A stretch of DNA of 64,000 nt from Chitinophagaceae bacterium (GCA_016704325.1 JADJAG010000009.1:1-64000), one strand, 5' to 3'. Positions 37,817-47,223 are shown, counted from the stretch's first letter. The notes: generated by a model not told the origin, from the letters alone. Made by a program: numbers and translations.

Positions 37817-39160
37817 TCAGTTTTTTGACGGCTTATGGGCCAGTTTCTCTCTCACAATTTTTATAAGAGTATGATGTATCGGTACTAATACTGCTGCTAT
37901 ACAAACCAGGATCAGGAGCATCAGAATATAATTGTGATGGGTGACGTTTAGAATGAAGGGATGAATGAGCAGCGATAAAAATTCAAACATCAATAATAAC
38001 CCCAACAGCCCGGTAAACTCTATCACTTTGGGCTTTATTTTTCTTCTGCTCAGGAAAAACACAAACAGCATGAAGGTGATAATAAAAATTCCCATGGCAA
38101 ACATCTGAAGGTTATTCTCCCTTTCCTGTTGTTGCAGTCTTTTCGCTGCAGCAATCTCTTCCTGCCTCAACTGTTCCGCGAAACTCAAAGCCTGTACTTT
38201 CTTCACCTGCTCTTCACTGAAAATGCTATCCTTAGAAATGATAGCCAGTTTATAATACCGGAAAGCACTGTCTATCACATTGGTTTCTTCATAGGTTGAA
38301 GAAAGTATGGTACTCGCATTCATGATATTCATCGGGTTCCTGGCGGCCTGGCCTGCGGAAAGCGCAAGGTGAGCGTAATGAATGCAGGAATCCAGCTTAT
38401 TGCTTTTTCTGAATAGGTTTGATATTCCAAAATAAGATTCACTAAGTATTTTGTTGTTGTTTATTGCAGATGAATAGGGAATACTCTTCCTGTAATAACT
38501 GATGGCAATTTCATCATTGCCCATTTTTGAGTGTATGTTACCCAGGTTATTTAACAGTCCATCCATGTCGTTGTTATTGCCGGTGCGAATGGCCAGTGCA
38601 TAGGCCTGTTCCTCATATAAAAGGGCAGAATCCAGCTTATTCAGTTTTTCATAAGCATCGCCAATATTGAGCAAGGCAATCAATACCCTGTCATCACGCT
38701 TTATCGCCTCGCAGATTGCTTTGGAACGGAAGTAATATTCAAGTCCCTTTTCATATTCCTGTTGCTCGGTGTACACGATGCCGATCACATTAAGGCTCTT
38801 TGAAATCCCCTCCTGGTCATTAATCTGCTCACGCATTTCCAATGATTTCAAAAGCAATTCAAGAGCATGCGAATAGTTACCCGTGATCCAGAGGCTGACT
38901 CCATTTTCATAAATACACCTGGCTTCTCCTTTCTTAAATCCAATAGCCTGGGAAAGCAACAATCCTTTCTGCGCATAATTTAAGCTGGAGTCGGGCGATG
39001 AAAACACAAATGCATCACTCAAATCAGCATAAATCAAAACCCTTGATGTATCAGAGGTTGCCGATTGAAGTTTCTTCTTGAGGCTATCAGTCACCATGTT
39101 ATCGGCAAAGACAAATCCCGCACATAACAATAGCGACAGTATTAAAAAGGGTGTTTTCAT
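37817..39160 (-). CDS. TPR protein with coiled coil and C-terminal membrane helices
   Basis: The 447-residue product has a signal peptide (MKTPFLILSLLLCAGFVFA). About six to seven tetratricopeptide repeats follow between residues 35 and 310 (GNYSHALELLLKSLEMREQ, QEYEKGLEYYFRSKAICEA, and so on), then a coiled coil (LRQEEIAAAKRLQQQERE). Three hydrophobic helices follow at about 350-370, 380-405 and 410-430. In Bacteroidota such periplasmic TPR/membrane proteins often continue into a histidine kinase or LuxR-type domain; this one stops after the helices with a short basic tail. It may be a sensor without an output domain, or it may pair with another protein. Function unknown. Confidence 0.82.
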   Translation of the reverse strand: MKTPFLILSLLLCAGFVFADNMVTDSLKKKLQSATSDTSRVLIYADLSDAFVFSSPDSSLNYAQKGLLLSQAIGFKKGEARCIYENGVSLWITGNYSHALELLLKSLEMREQINDQEGISKSLNVIGIVYTEQQEYEKGLEYYFRSKAICEAIKRDDRVLIALLNIGDAYEKLNKLDSALLYEEQAYALAIRTGNNNDMDGLLNNLGNIHSKMGNDEIAISYYRKSIPYSSAINNNKILSESYFGISNLFRKSNKLDSCIHYAHLALSAGQAARNPMNIMNASTILSSTYEETNVIDSAFRYYKLAIISKDSIFSEEQVKKVQALSFAEQLRQEEIAAAKRLQQQERENNLQMFAMGIFIITFMLFVFFLSRRKIKPKVIEFTGLLGLLLMFEFLSLLIHPFILNVTHHNYILMLLILVCIAAVLVPIHHTLIKIVREKLAHKPSKN

Positions 39161-39467
39161 ACTGTACTTAAATTCGCCCGAAATCTAATTAAAAAATTGG
39201 AGGTCGTCATGTTTTAGTTGTTATCGGTCGCAGAATTACAATATTTCCTAACAAATTAGGGCTATACTTTTAAAAACTACTTCCTGGATAGGTAACCTAA
39301 ATAAGTCGCAACAAAACAATGACCTAAGAAACATCCATTCCGCTATAAGGTATTTTAAGTTGCAAACTTCGCACAAAAATATACTGATGAACATAACTGT
39401 TAAAAAACACTTGTGTCCTGATCTGCATGATGCCAAATTATATCCACATAAACTGTAATTTTCTTGC
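39161..39467. other. Divergent intergenic region
   Basis: No gene is visible in these 307 bp between the divergent TPR and AraC genes. I found no consensus promoter or hairpin. Confidence 0.35.
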
Positions 39468-40361
39468 ATGAAAAGCGCCGTTTCAAAAATTCCCAAGCTT
39501 CCATTATTGCATCATAACCACCGGGTAAACTTTATTTGCAAAACCATGCAACAAATTGAAGTGGAAGAGAATGAACAATTGCATATTCCACACCGTCATG
39601 AATATTACAGCATCATCTGGATTGAAAAAGCCAAGGGTATTCACCATATAGATTTCAAGTCATATCCAATCGATAACCAGACTATTTTTTTTGTCAGTCC
39701 GGAACAGGTACATCACCTGGAAATGCAAAATAAACCTATTGGTTGTGTGTTCTTGTTTACGGCAGATTTTTTAGAGTCTAACGGTATACCGCAAAGCTTC
39801 CTTTCAGGGCTCGAACTATTCTTCGCTTGCGATGAAGTGAAACCCATTCACCTGAAACAAAAACAGGTAGGTGAAATCAGGTTGTATTCTGATCACATTT
39901 TCGGCGAATTTCAGGAAGAGCATTATCTTAAGCAGGAATCAATTGCCGGTTGGTTAAAATTGCTGCTTATCTCCTGTAAACGCTTTAAAGCCGAAAATAC
40001 CACCCCGTCGCCGACCATGTTGTCAAGTACTTCAAAAATCGTAAAGGATTTTAAGACAGCACTGGAAATTAATTATGCCAGCATGCATAAAGTAAGTGAA
40101 TATGCCAGTCAGCTGCATCTCAGTTCGAACTATCTCAATGAGGTAATAAAAGAAGAGACCGGCAAGTCTGCCAAAGATTTCATTCAGGACAGGATCATGC
40201 TGGAAGCAAAACGGCTGGCCACACATGCAGACCTATCTCTCAAAGTAACAGCTTTTCAACTCGGCTTTGACGATCCCTCGCATTTCAGTAAGTTTTTCAG
40301 TAACCGGAATGGAACAGATTTTACGACGTTTCGTAATCAAATCCGTAATAAATACCTGTAA
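39468..40361 (+). CDS. AraC-family transcription regulator
   Basis: A 297-residue regulator with an N-terminal cupin-type ligand domain (HIPHRHEYYSIIWIEKAKG near residue 35, FVSPEQVHHLEM near residue 75). The C-terminal AraC double helix-turn-helix runs over residues 200-295 (VSEYASQLHLSSNYLNEVIKEETGKSAKDFIQDR ... FQLGFDDPSHFSKFFSNRNGTDFTTFRNQIR). It is transcribed toward the pirin gene 85 bp downstream and is divergent from the TPR gene. Control of the pirin-YceI-OsmC genes is likely from position (inference). Confidence 0.92.
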   Translation: MKSAVSKIPKLPLLHHNHRVNFICKTMQQIEVEENEQLHIPHRHEYYSIIWIEKAKGIHHIDFKSYPIDNQTIFFVSPEQVHHLEMQNKPIGCVFLFTADFLESNGIPQSFLSGLELFFACDEVKPIHLKQKQVGEIRLYSDHIFGEFQEEHYLKQESIAGWLKLLLISCKRFKAENTTPSPTMLSSTSKIVKDFKTALEINYASMHKVSEYASQLHLSSNYLNEVIKEETGKSAKDFIQDRIMLEAKRLATHADLSLKVTAFQLGFDDPSHFSKFFSNRNGTDFTTFRNQIRNKYL

Positions 40362-40377
40362 GGCGATGGTTTATCCA

Positions 40378-40407
40378 TTTGCATGCATTACAAGCAGACT
40401 ATTTTTG
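40378..40407 (+). promoter_or_regulatory. Bacteroidota promoter of the pirin gene
   Basis: TTTG at 40378-40381, 18 bp of spacer and TATTTTTG at 40400-40407 match the -33/-7 consensus exactly. The predicted transcript starts near 40413, which excludes an upstream in-frame ATG at 40383 as the pirin start. Confidence 0.8.
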
Positions 40408-40445
40408 CAGTGCCGGAATTAATCCGGTTAAAAAAAATAGTCAAT

Positions 40446-41162
40446 ATGTCAAACAACATGCTTCACAAAGCCAACACCCGTGGTCATGCTAACCATGGTT
40501 GGCTTGACTCGCATCACAGTTTTAGTTTTGCCGGTTATCATGATCCGGAGAGGGTCCATTTCGGGGCTTTGCGGGTTTTGAATGATGATATAGTAACAGG
40601 AGGTAAAGGCTTTGGAACACATCCGCATGATAATATGGAAATAGTTTCCATACCACTTTACGGCGCTTTACAGCATAAAGACACTACCGGCAGGCAGGCA
40701 ATTATTAAGACAGGTGATGTTCAGATAATGAGTGCGGGAAGTGGTATTTCACATTCTGAAGTTAATGCATCAGCAGATGATTCGGTTAATTTCCTGCAGC
40801 TCTGGATATTTCCCAAGAAACGAAACATAGCACCCCGTTATGAACAAAAGACCTTTGATGTTGTTGAGCGCATTAATCAGTGGCAAACGGTTGTAGGTCC
40901 TCAAGAAAATGAAAAAAACCTATGGATCAACCAGGATGCCTGGCTTTCATTGGGTAACTGGAAAAAAGGAAGTGCATTCAATTATACCATAAGTATGGAT
41001 GGTAATGGCATTTACGCTTTTGTAATTGCAGGAGATGTTGTAATGGATGGCCAGTCACTCAGTATGCGCGATGGTTATGGCGTATGGAATAAAAAAACAA
41101 TTGCCTTCACCGCAGAGCAGGATGCCGAAGTATTAATTATAGAAGTACCCATGACTTTCTGA
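40446..41162 (+). CDS. Pirin-family bicupin protein
   Basis: A 238-residue pirin-like protein. The N-terminal cupin carries HFGALRVLNDDIV, then HPHDNMEIVSIPLYGALQHKD near residue 60 with the first metal-binding His residues, and GSGISHSEVNA near residue 100 with the remaining His and Glu. The C-terminal cupin is degenerate, as in other pirins. Related YhhW-type proteins bind a transition metal and some oxidise quercetin. I use ATG 40446 (MSNNMLHKANTRG) because a consensus promoter lies between it and the upstream ATG. The gene follows the AraC regulator and precedes YceI and OsmC genes. Confidence 0.93.
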   Translation: MSNNMLHKANTRGHANHGWLDSHHSFSFAGYHDPERVHFGALRVLNDDIVTGGKGFGTHPHDNMEIVSIPLYGALQHKDTTGRQAIIKTGDVQIMSAGSGISHSEVNASADDSVNFLQLWIFPKKRNIAPRYEQKTFDVVERINQWQTVVGPQENEKNLWINQDAWLSLGNWKKGSAFNYTISMDGNGIYAFVIAGDVVMDGQSLSMRDGYGVWNKKTIAFTAEQDAEVLIIEVPMTF

Positions 41163-41255
41163 GTATCTCTTGAAATTAAAGGCTGCATCAATTTTAGCAG
41201 AATAACTACATAGTATATTAAGTTTCAATCACCTAAAACAAAATCAAACTAAGCA

Positions 41256-41789
41256 ATGGCAACAGTAAAATGGACGCTTGACAAAGCGCATTCACAACTT
41301 CAATTTAAGGTAAGGCATATGATGCTTACCACGGTAACCGGCGATTTCAAAGAATTTGACATCGAGGTGGAAACGGCAGGTGATGATTTTTCAACTGCGA
41401 AAATCAATGTAACAGCAAACATCGAATCTGTGGCATCAGGAAGCGAGCAACGGGATACCCACCTGAAATCGGATGACTTTTTTAATGCAGAGAAATTCCC
41501 TGCGCTTTCTTTTACCGGCACTTCATTGACACATGCAGGAGATGACCATTGGATTTTACAAGGTGATCTGACCATCAGGGATATTACAAAGCCTGTTTCA
41601 TTTCAGGTACTTTATATGGGCATGATTGATGATCCGTGGGGTAATAAGAAAGCAGGTTTTGAAGTGAACGGTAAAGTAAGCCGCAAAGAATACGGGCTCT
41701 TATGGAATGTAGTAACAGAAGCCGGCGGTGTGGTGGCAAGCGACGACGTACGCATTCATTGCAATGTTCAATTTATTAAGCAATCATAA
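41256..41789 (+). CDS. YceI-family lipid-binding protein
   Basis: A 177-residue protein of the YceI family, whose members form an extended lipocalin-like barrel that holds a polyisoprenoid or fatty amide. The family signatures are at the start (VKWTLDKAHSQLQFKVRHMMLTTVTGDF) and in the middle (SGSEQRDTHLKSDDFFNAEKFPALSFT), and the end contains FEVNGKVSRKEYGL. There is no signal peptide, so this is a cytoplasmic member. It is 93 bp after the pirin gene on the same strand. In several bacteria YceI proteins are induced by acid, base or oxidant stress, which fits the neighbours. Confidence 0.93.
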   Translation: MATVKWTLDKAHSQLQFKVRHMMLTTVTGDFKEFDIEVETAGDDFSTAKINVTANIESVASGSEQRDTHLKSDDFFNAEKFPALSFTGTSLTHAGDDHWILQGDLTIRDITKPVSFQVLYMGMIDDPWGNKKAGFEVNGKVSRKEYGLLWNVVTEAGGVVASDDVRIHCNVQFIKQS

Positions 41790-41940
41790 CCGGATTACAT
41801 CGTCAGCAACCGGTCAATAACCGATAACATATTTTACCGGCGACCTCTTAGCGGATAATTTACATCCACTAATTCGTCGCCGGTATTGTTTTAATGACGA
41901 CCTTACTGCATTATAAAGTATTCATAAATCAAACAGTACC

Positions 41941-42336
41941 ATGCATCTTACCACTTCGCATATTAAAAGAGACCATTACAAGACACATGTTCAGGCAGGA
42001 GAAAACTCATTGATAGCAGATGAACCGGCAGATGAAGGTGGTGCAGAGATGGGATTCTCACCCGATGAATTATTGCTGGCATCACTGGGTGCATGTACAG
42101 CAATTACATTGAGGATGTATGCTGACAGAAAAGGATGGCCATTGGAAGAAGTAAAATGCAACCTGACTTTTGAACGGGATAAAGAAAAAAATATTACCCG
42201 AATTTTGCGGAGCATTGATATGATTGGAACGCTTACAGAAGAACAAAAGAAACGGCTGCTGGCTATTGCGGATAAATGCCCCACCCACCAGATTCTTACT
42301 CATCAGATCACGATTGAGACTAACAACAATTTTTAG
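41941..42336 (+). CDS. OsmC/Ohr-family protein
   Basis: A 131-residue OsmC-like protein. Family members are thiol peroxidases that use two conserved Cys to reduce organic hydroperoxides. One Cys lies in LLASLGACTAITLRMYADRKG near residue 53 and another in ADKCPTHQIL near residue 118, both at the expected places. The start ATG at 41941 directly precedes the first beta strand. It is the last gene of the AraC-pirin-YceI-OsmC series. Peroxide detoxification is the likely role. Confidence 0.92.
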   Translation: MHLTTSHIKRDHYKTHVQAGENSLIADEPADEGGAEMGFSPDELLLASLGACTAITLRMYADRKGWPLEEVKCNLTFERDKEKNITRILRSIDMIGTLTEEQKKRLLAIADKCPTHQILTHQITIETNNNF

Positions 42337-42500
42337 ATACAGCTGTCACTACCCTACCCCTTACTGTGGTTTCCTAAAACCACAGGTGCTTTTTGTTGAA
42401 AGTTTTAGTTCTTTCAAATATGCAAAAAGTGAAAGATCATAGGAACTAAATTTTGCAATGAGTAATTAAGTAAACACCAACTGAATATTGATTGAATTGA

Positions 42501-42525
42501 GTGTTGAATATTGAATATTCAACAC
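42501..42525. repeat. 25-bp near-perfect palindrome in convergent intergenic region
   Basis: GTGTTGAATATT and AATATTCAACAC flank a single central G, and both are surrounded by further AATATTCAA words up to 42540. It sits between the ends of the OsmC gene and the converging secreted-protein gene. Without a T tract it is not a classical terminator. Confidence 0.7.
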
Positions 42526-42602
42526 TTCAATATTCAATTTTCATTTGCACTTCTTCATCTTAAAAATTAAAGAAACACCGGTACCCCTTAATACTTCAAG
42601 GA

Positions 42603-43307
42603 TTATTCAATGCCGGCTTGCTTAGCCTTTAAACCCTGTAGTAATTCCTGCTGCATTTCCAGGTCTGTCTTTTTTGTATCCTGGCTCTGACGAATAGCCT
42701 GCTGATCAATTACGGCCTGGTCAATTATCGCCTGGCTTTCCCTGATTTTCCTTGACAAAGCAGTATCCTGCCTCACCAGGTTATCAAACTCTTTCATCTT
42801 CAAGTCAAGTGTTTTTTGTGCCGCGACAATCTGCAGGCCAATACCTGCCACTGCTTCCTCCCTGGCGAACCTGCGTACAATATCTTCTGCTGCTTTGAAT
42901 TGTTCAGGATGATTACCGGAACTCAGAAATGCGCCTCCGAGGTCAAAAAACACCTTTAGCTCTACGCCTCCGGCCTTCTGTTCCGTAATCGTATAAATAT
43001 CTACCAGGTTATTTCCAAAAGCTTTGATTTGTGCATTATCGAAAAAGGTCTCCGTCTTTTTTGCATCCCCTTTTGAACTATAGCTTTTCATATACTTGGC
43101 CAGGTCGCGCTCTACATCTTCCTTTGCTACTTCAGGTATATATACTTTAAGACAAGGCTGAACGCCCATACTCATTTTATCTTTCGACTCCTGCACATCA
43201 AGCACTATTCTTTGAACGGGCGCTGGGGCAGTCTTATCCGTTACCTGTGCAATGATCCATTGACAGGTGCCGGATAAAATCAAAAAGGAAATCAGGATCT
43301 TTCTCAT
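42603..43307 (-). CDS. Secreted protein with C-terminal coiled coil, unknown function
   Basis: The 234-residue product has a signal peptide (MRKILISFLILSGTCQWIIA, cleavage near Q). A globular part of about 130 residues follows (VQPCLKVYIPEVAKEDVERDLAKYMKSYSSKGDAKKTE...). From about residue 150 there is a heptad-rich helix (LKMKEFDNLVRQDTALSRKIRESQAIIDQAVIDQQAIRQSQD). No membrane anchor or sorting domain follows, so it is probably periplasmic. I recognise no named family; similar proteins occur in other Bacteroidota genomes as hypothetical proteins. Confidence 0.7.
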   Translation of the reverse strand: MRKILISFLILSGTCQWIIAQVTDKTAPAPVQRIVLDVQESKDKMSMGVQPCLKVYIPEVAKEDVERDLAKYMKSYSSKGDAKKTETFFDNAQIKAFGNNLVDIYTITEQKAGGVELKVFFDLGGAFLSSGNHPEQFKAAEDIVRRFAREEAVAGIGLQIVAAQKTLDLKMKEFDNLVRQDTALSRKIRESQAIIDQAVIDQQAIRQSQDTKKTDLEMQQELLQGLKAKQAGIE

Positions 43308-43415
43308 GGAAAATTAATTTTAGAGCTAACAATTTAGTAAGAATTTCAAACTATGGATCTGCAAATGTTTAAAAACAATACGACAAAAAATCAATGATTA
43401 ACCACTTGACTAAAA

Positions 43416-44396
43416 TTAGTCACTATGCTCGCGGCCATATATCTTACCATCACGCCAGGCTTTATCCATGGCTTCTAACTCCAGTTGTTCTTCTTCAGAA
43501 ACGGGGCCGTCCTTTAATTCCCCTAAATCAGGTTTACCGGCATTCACCCAGGCAGTATACCAAAAGCTGCCCACAGCGACAATGGCTGCGCGCATTTTTC
43601 TCTCTTGCATGTCATTCAGTTTTTCCTGGTACGCTGCTGAAAAATCTTTTGAGTAGGTTCGAATGGTGGCATCGCCTCTTTGCTCAAAAGCATATTTTCG
43701 ATCAGACCCAAATTGCTCTGTTAATTCCCTTTCAAACAGAAGAACTGAATCCACTTCCGAACTGCTTTTTAATACCACATTCCACATATACTCAGCAGGA
43801 TGCTCGATGTATTCCGCCTTGCCCACAAAAAAATCATAGTTGTCTCCAAACAATTCCGGTACCCGCGATTCCCAAAATCCATGTATCCCCGTTTGATTGG
43901 TGAGTTGTCCGTTATAATTGTGGGTGCAATGCAATGGCACATGCGCATCTGCAATATAGTGTCCAATGTCAGCAGCATAATGAAGTATCCTGCCTTTATC
44001 CTTACTCCTGAAAGCTTCTGTTAAACGATAGAGCATCAAAGGCACATGCCAAACCACAATACCATGCTTTTTGAGCGAATCTTCCCCATACCTGGCCACT
44101 GCATCATCCCATCTTCTTGGCAGACTATCGAAAGGATACGAACCGTACCTGTCTAAATCTATATAGTGCCTTGGAGCCTCTTCTGCATTACTGTAACGCC
44201 GCTTATCAGGATCTACTGAGTGGTCGGTTACATACTCAATGTTTGCCTTGAACAAACTCAGCATCTGAGGTGGCAGTGTAAAAACAGCCACCCTGTTTAT
44301 GCGCTTATGCCCCCAGAATCCCCATGAATACACATAAGTTACTGCAGTAATTGTTAGCAGGAAACAGAGTAATAAAAGAAGTGTTGCTCTTGCCAT
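43416..44396 (-). CDS. Exported zinc-dependent phospholipase C/S1-P1 nuclease-like protein
   Basis: A 326-residue protein with an N-terminal signal or anchor (MARATLLLLLCFLLTITAVTY) followed by WGFWGHKRINRVAVFTLP. The Trp and His at the mature start are zinc ligands in the S1-P1/zinc-dependent phospholipase C fold. Later ligands are APRHYIDLDRYG near residue 75, WHVPLMLYRL, HYAADIGHYIADAHVPLHCTHN near residue 140 and GIHGFWESRVPEL. The set of His/Asp residues is complete enough to expect zinc binding. Substrate (phospholipid or nucleic acid) is unknown. It is transcribed in the same direction as the DUF502 gene upstream, with 50 bp between. Confidence 0.85.
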   Translation of the reverse strand: MARATLLLLLCFLLTITAVTYVYSWGFWGHKRINRVAVFTLPPQMLSLFKANIEYVTDHSVDPDKRRYSNAEEAPRHYIDLDRYGSYPFDSLPRRWDDAVARYGEDSLKKHGIVVWHVPLMLYRLTEAFRSKDKGRILHYAADIGHYIADAHVPLHCTHNYNGQLTNQTGIHGFWESRVPELFGDNYDFFVGKAEYIEHPAEYMWNVVLKSSSEVDSVLLFERELTEQFGSDRKYAFEQRGDATIRTYSKDFSAAYQEKLNDMQERKMRAAIVAVGSFWYTAWVNAGKPDLGELKDGPVSEEEQLELEAMDKAWRDGKIYGREHSD

Positions 44397-44446
44397 TCCT
44401 ATATTTTTACTTCATCAAAGCGGACGAATTACTGTCCGTAGGTTGC

Positions 44447-45073
44447 TTATTTAACAACCGGAGTATTCTCCGATTTTTCATTTCCCTTATTGCCTTTGCT
44501 ACTTTCTATACTTGTAACACCACCTGAAACTATAAACTTAAGTGCATCTGTAGGGTCAAAAGCATATAATACGGTGATGTTTTCTTTAGGAACAAGATAC
44601 AGGTTTCCTGAAAAATTATAAGAGTGTGGAAAATAAACTGCAGACAAACCGGTAATACCTATCTCTGAAAGATCCTCCCGTGTTATGAATCCCAGCTTCT
44701 GAATACCTGTTTCTTTAAACATCGTCACCATCACAGGTTGCGTGAATGTTTTCCTGTTGGAGCCAAAAGCTTCAAACAGGTCTTTTATAGATGTATAAAT
44801 TACCTTGGCGAAAGGAGCCCTTGAAAATATGCTTTCGATAAAACTCATTACCGGATTAAAAAGAAAGATTGAAGAAATCAATCCAACTGTAGTTACTGTT
44901 CCAAGAATAATCAGCAAGCTTAAACCGGGAAACAAACCCGGGATGAGACTATCCAACCACCTGATGAGCAATACAATCGTATAAATGGTGATGAAAATGG
45001 GAGAAACAAATATCAATCCGCGGAAAAAATAATTGATAATCAAACGTATCCATCGAGGATAGACGGTTTTCAT
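44447..45073 (-). CDS. DUF502-family membrane protein
   Basis: A 208-residue protein with two membrane helices (about residues 10-35 and 50-78) and a soluble C-terminal domain. The signature stretches are FFRGLIFVSPIFITIYTIVLLIRWLD, APFAKVIYTSIKDLFEAF, TGIQKLGFITREDL and VYFPHSYNFSGNLYLVPKENI, all at the spacing typical of DUF502. The family is widespread and its role is unknown. The acyl-CoA dehydrogenase gene is divergent, 167 bp away. The C-terminal tail (about residues 185-208) is charged and low in complexity. Confidence 0.9.
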   Translation of the reverse strand: MKTVYPRWIRLIINYFFRGLIFVSPIFITIYTIVLLIRWLDSLIPGLFPGLSLLIILGTVTTVGLISSIFLFNPVMSFIESIFSRAPFAKVIYTSIKDLFEAFGSNRKTFTQPVMVTMFKETGIQKLGFITREDLSEIGITGLSAVYFPHSYNFSGNLYLVPKENITVLYAFDPTDALKFIVSGGVTSIESSKGNKGNEKSENTPVVK

Positions 45074-45240
45074 GGTTTAGTGGTTTTAAAAGTTCAAAGG
45101 TAGTTGGTTAGAGATGATTGTAATGCTTTCCAACAATCTTGAAACCGATAGCAATAAAAAAGTGATACGACTCACTGTTTTAAGCAATCTACCTTAAGGA
45201 AAGATTTCTATTTTTACCCGCCTTAATAAAACAGTTTACC

Positions 45241-46395
45241 ATGAACTTTCAACTGACAGAAGAACACCTGATGATACAGAAAGCGGCGCGTGATTTTGCA
45301 CAACAGGAACTGTTGCCGGGTGTAATTGAACGGGATGAAAAGCAAAAATTTCCTGTAGAACAGGTAAAGAAACTGGCAGAACTGGGCTTTATGGGCATGA
45401 TGGTTTCCCAGGATTATGGGGGCAGTGGTCTTGATACTGTTTCCTATGTGACTGCTATGGAAGAAATTTCCAAGATAGATGCTTCTGCTTCCGTATGTAT
45501 GTCGGTAAATAATTCGCTGGTTTGCTGGGGGCTGGAGACGTTTGCTACGGAAGAACAGAAACAGAAATACCTGGTGCCCCTGGCAAAAGGCATGAAAGAC
45601 GGAGAACTTCATATCGGTGCTTTTTGTCTGTCGGAACCAGAAGCAGGCAGCGATGCCACTTCACAACGCACTACTGCTATTGACAATGGTGATCATTATA
45701 TTCTAAATGGCACCAAGAACTGGATCACCAATGGCAGCACAGCATCCATCTACCTCGTGATCGCGCAAACGGATGTTGCCAAAGGAAGCAGGGGCATCAA
45801 TGCATTTATTGTAGAAAAGGCATGGAAAGGTGTTTCTGTAGGAGCGAAAGAAAATAAACTCGGAATACGCGGAAGTGATACGCATTCCATCATGTTCCAG
45901 GACGTAGTGGTTCCGAAGCAAAACCGGATTGGCGACGATGGATTTGGATTTAAGTTCGCTATGCAGACTCTTGCCGGTGGCCGAATTGGTATTGCCTCAC
46001 AGGCATTGGGTATTGCATCCGGGGCTTATGAACTTGCTTTAGCCTATTCGAAACAACGCAAAGCTTTCGGCAAAGAGATTTCACAACATCAGGCCATACA
46101 ATTTAAGCTGGCTGATATGGCTACTGAAATTGAAGCGGCCAGGTTACTTATTCTTAAAGCCGCCTGGGAAAAGGATCAGCACTTAGATTATACATTATCA
46201 GGATCGATTGCAAAAGTTTTTGCTTCGGAAGTTGCCATGAAAACAACGGTAGAAGCTGTGCAGATACATGGCGGATATGGATATGTGAAAGAATACCATG
46301 TGGAAAGACTGATGCGCGATGCTAAAATCACGCAGATCTATGAAGGCACAAGCGAGGTGCAACGTATTGTAATTTCACGTTCTATACTGAAGTAA
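45241..46395 (+). CDS. Acyl-CoA dehydrogenase (short-chain type)
   Basis: FAD-dependent dehydrogenase that introduces the alpha-beta double bond in acyl-CoA during beta-oxidation. The 384-residue product has an N-terminal helical domain, a middle beta domain with AFCLSEPEAGSDATSQRTTA and NGTKNWITNGSTASIYLV, and a C-terminal domain. AKITQIYEGTSEVQRIVISR near the end contains the Glu that acts as catalytic base in short- and medium-chain enzymes. Length and motifs fit butyryl-CoA-type enzymes. With the crotonase at 26098 it suggests fatty-acid degradation. It stands alone, divergent from DUF502. Confidence 0.94.
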   Translation: MNFQLTEEHLMIQKAARDFAQQELLPGVIERDEKQKFPVEQVKKLAELGFMGMMVSQDYGGSGLDTVSYVTAMEEISKIDASASVCMSVNNSLVCWGLETFATEEQKQKYLVPLAKGMKDGELHIGAFCLSEPEAGSDATSQRTTAIDNGDHYILNGTKNWITNGSTASIYLVIAQTDVAKGSRGINAFIVEKAWKGVSVGAKENKLGIRGSDTHSIMFQDVVVPKQNRIGDDGFGFKFAMQTLAGGRIGIASQALGIASGAYELALAYSKQRKAFGKEISQHQAIQFKLADMATEIEAARLLILKAAWEKDQHLDYTLSGSIAKVFASEVAMKTTVEAVQIHGGYGYVKEYHVERLMRDAKITQIYEGTSEVQRIVISRSILK

Positions 46396-46497
46396 TTACA
46401 GATTTTGATTCGCTTAACCTCTTATCAGGAAAACGGATCGTTTGCTGTTGTACAATGCGGATAGAACTTCCAGATTAATTTTCTCCACCAGCCTTTC

Positions 46498-47223
46498 TCA
46501 AATCATGCCCTCATCGGCAAAGCTGTAGTAACTGCCTTCTCCGATAATGAGGTGATCAAAGACAGTGATTTCTAAAAGTTTACCGGCTTCACTCATTTTT
46601 TTTGTCAGTTGGATATCTGCCGTGCTCGGCTGCAGGCTTCCTGACGGATGGTTATGGCAGAGGATAACCGATGTTGCATTGGCCTTGAGGGCGGCATTAA
46701 AGATCTTTCTTGGGTCAGCCACGGTACCGGTGAGTCCTCCTTCGCTGATTCTTTCTGTACCAACAACCTTATTCGCCCTGTTCAACAAAAGGATCCAGAA
46801 TTCTTCATGCCTGAAATCTGACATCCGCGGATACAGGATATCAAAAGCATCGCGGCTGCAGGTGATGCGGCTTTTTTCCTTCACCGATGAAAGTTGCCTT
46901 CGTCTGCCCAATTCGAGTGCAGCAACAATGGTTACGGCTTTCGTTTTTCCAATGCCGCTAATTCCCATTTCCAGCAAATCGGTGACTGTTAATTTACCAA
47001 GTGCATTAAGATCATTGCCTGCTTTACGGAGCAACTCCATAGAAATATCAACTGCAGTCTGTTCGCGGGTGCCGGTTCGCAATAAGATGGCCAGTAACTC
47101 AGATTCTGTAAGGCTGTGTTTGCCCTTCAGCATTAGTTTTTCTCTTGGACGGTCTTCTTCGGCCCAGCTTCGTATACCGGAAGGCTCCGGATACACTCCG
47201 GTGGTGGTTTCTTCTTCTTTCAT
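46498..47223 (-). CDS. radC: RadC-family JAMM-domain protein
   Basis: The 241-residue protein has an N-terminal helix-hairpin-helix region (ELLAILLRTGTREQTAVDIS and ISGIGKTKAVTIVAALELGRR) and a C-terminal JAB/MPN+ domain with ILCHNHPSGSLQPSTADIQ near residue 185. That motif is the metal-binding HxH...D signature of RadC proteins. Despite the name, a direct role in recombination repair is doubtful, and the biochemical activity is not settled. It is convergent with the acyl-CoA dehydrogenase and lies downstream of rpsT on the same strand, separated by the rpsT terminator. Confidence 0.93.
   Translation of the reverse strand: MKEEETTTGVYPEPSGIRSWAEEDRPREKLMLKGKHSLTESELLAILLRTGTREQTAVDISMELLRKAGNDLNALGKLTVTDLLEMGISGIGKTKAVTIVAALELGRRRQLSSVKEKSRITCSRDAFDILYPRMSDFRHEEFWILLLNRANKVVGTERISEGGLTGTVADPRKIFNAALKANATSVILCHNHPSGSLQPSTADIQLTKKMSEAGKLLEITVFDHLIIGEGSYYSFADEGMI

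Noticed and set aside
42501..42525. Intrinsic terminator between the OsmC gene and the converging secreted-protein gene
   Set aside because: The palindrome is A/T-rich with a one-base centre and no T tract on either strand. It is reported as a palindrome only.
43394..43903. A 169-residue plus-strand frame opposite the phospholipase C-like gene
   Set aside because: It is antisense to a gene with clear zinc-ligand motifs and is rich in His and Pro in the way typical of shadow frames.
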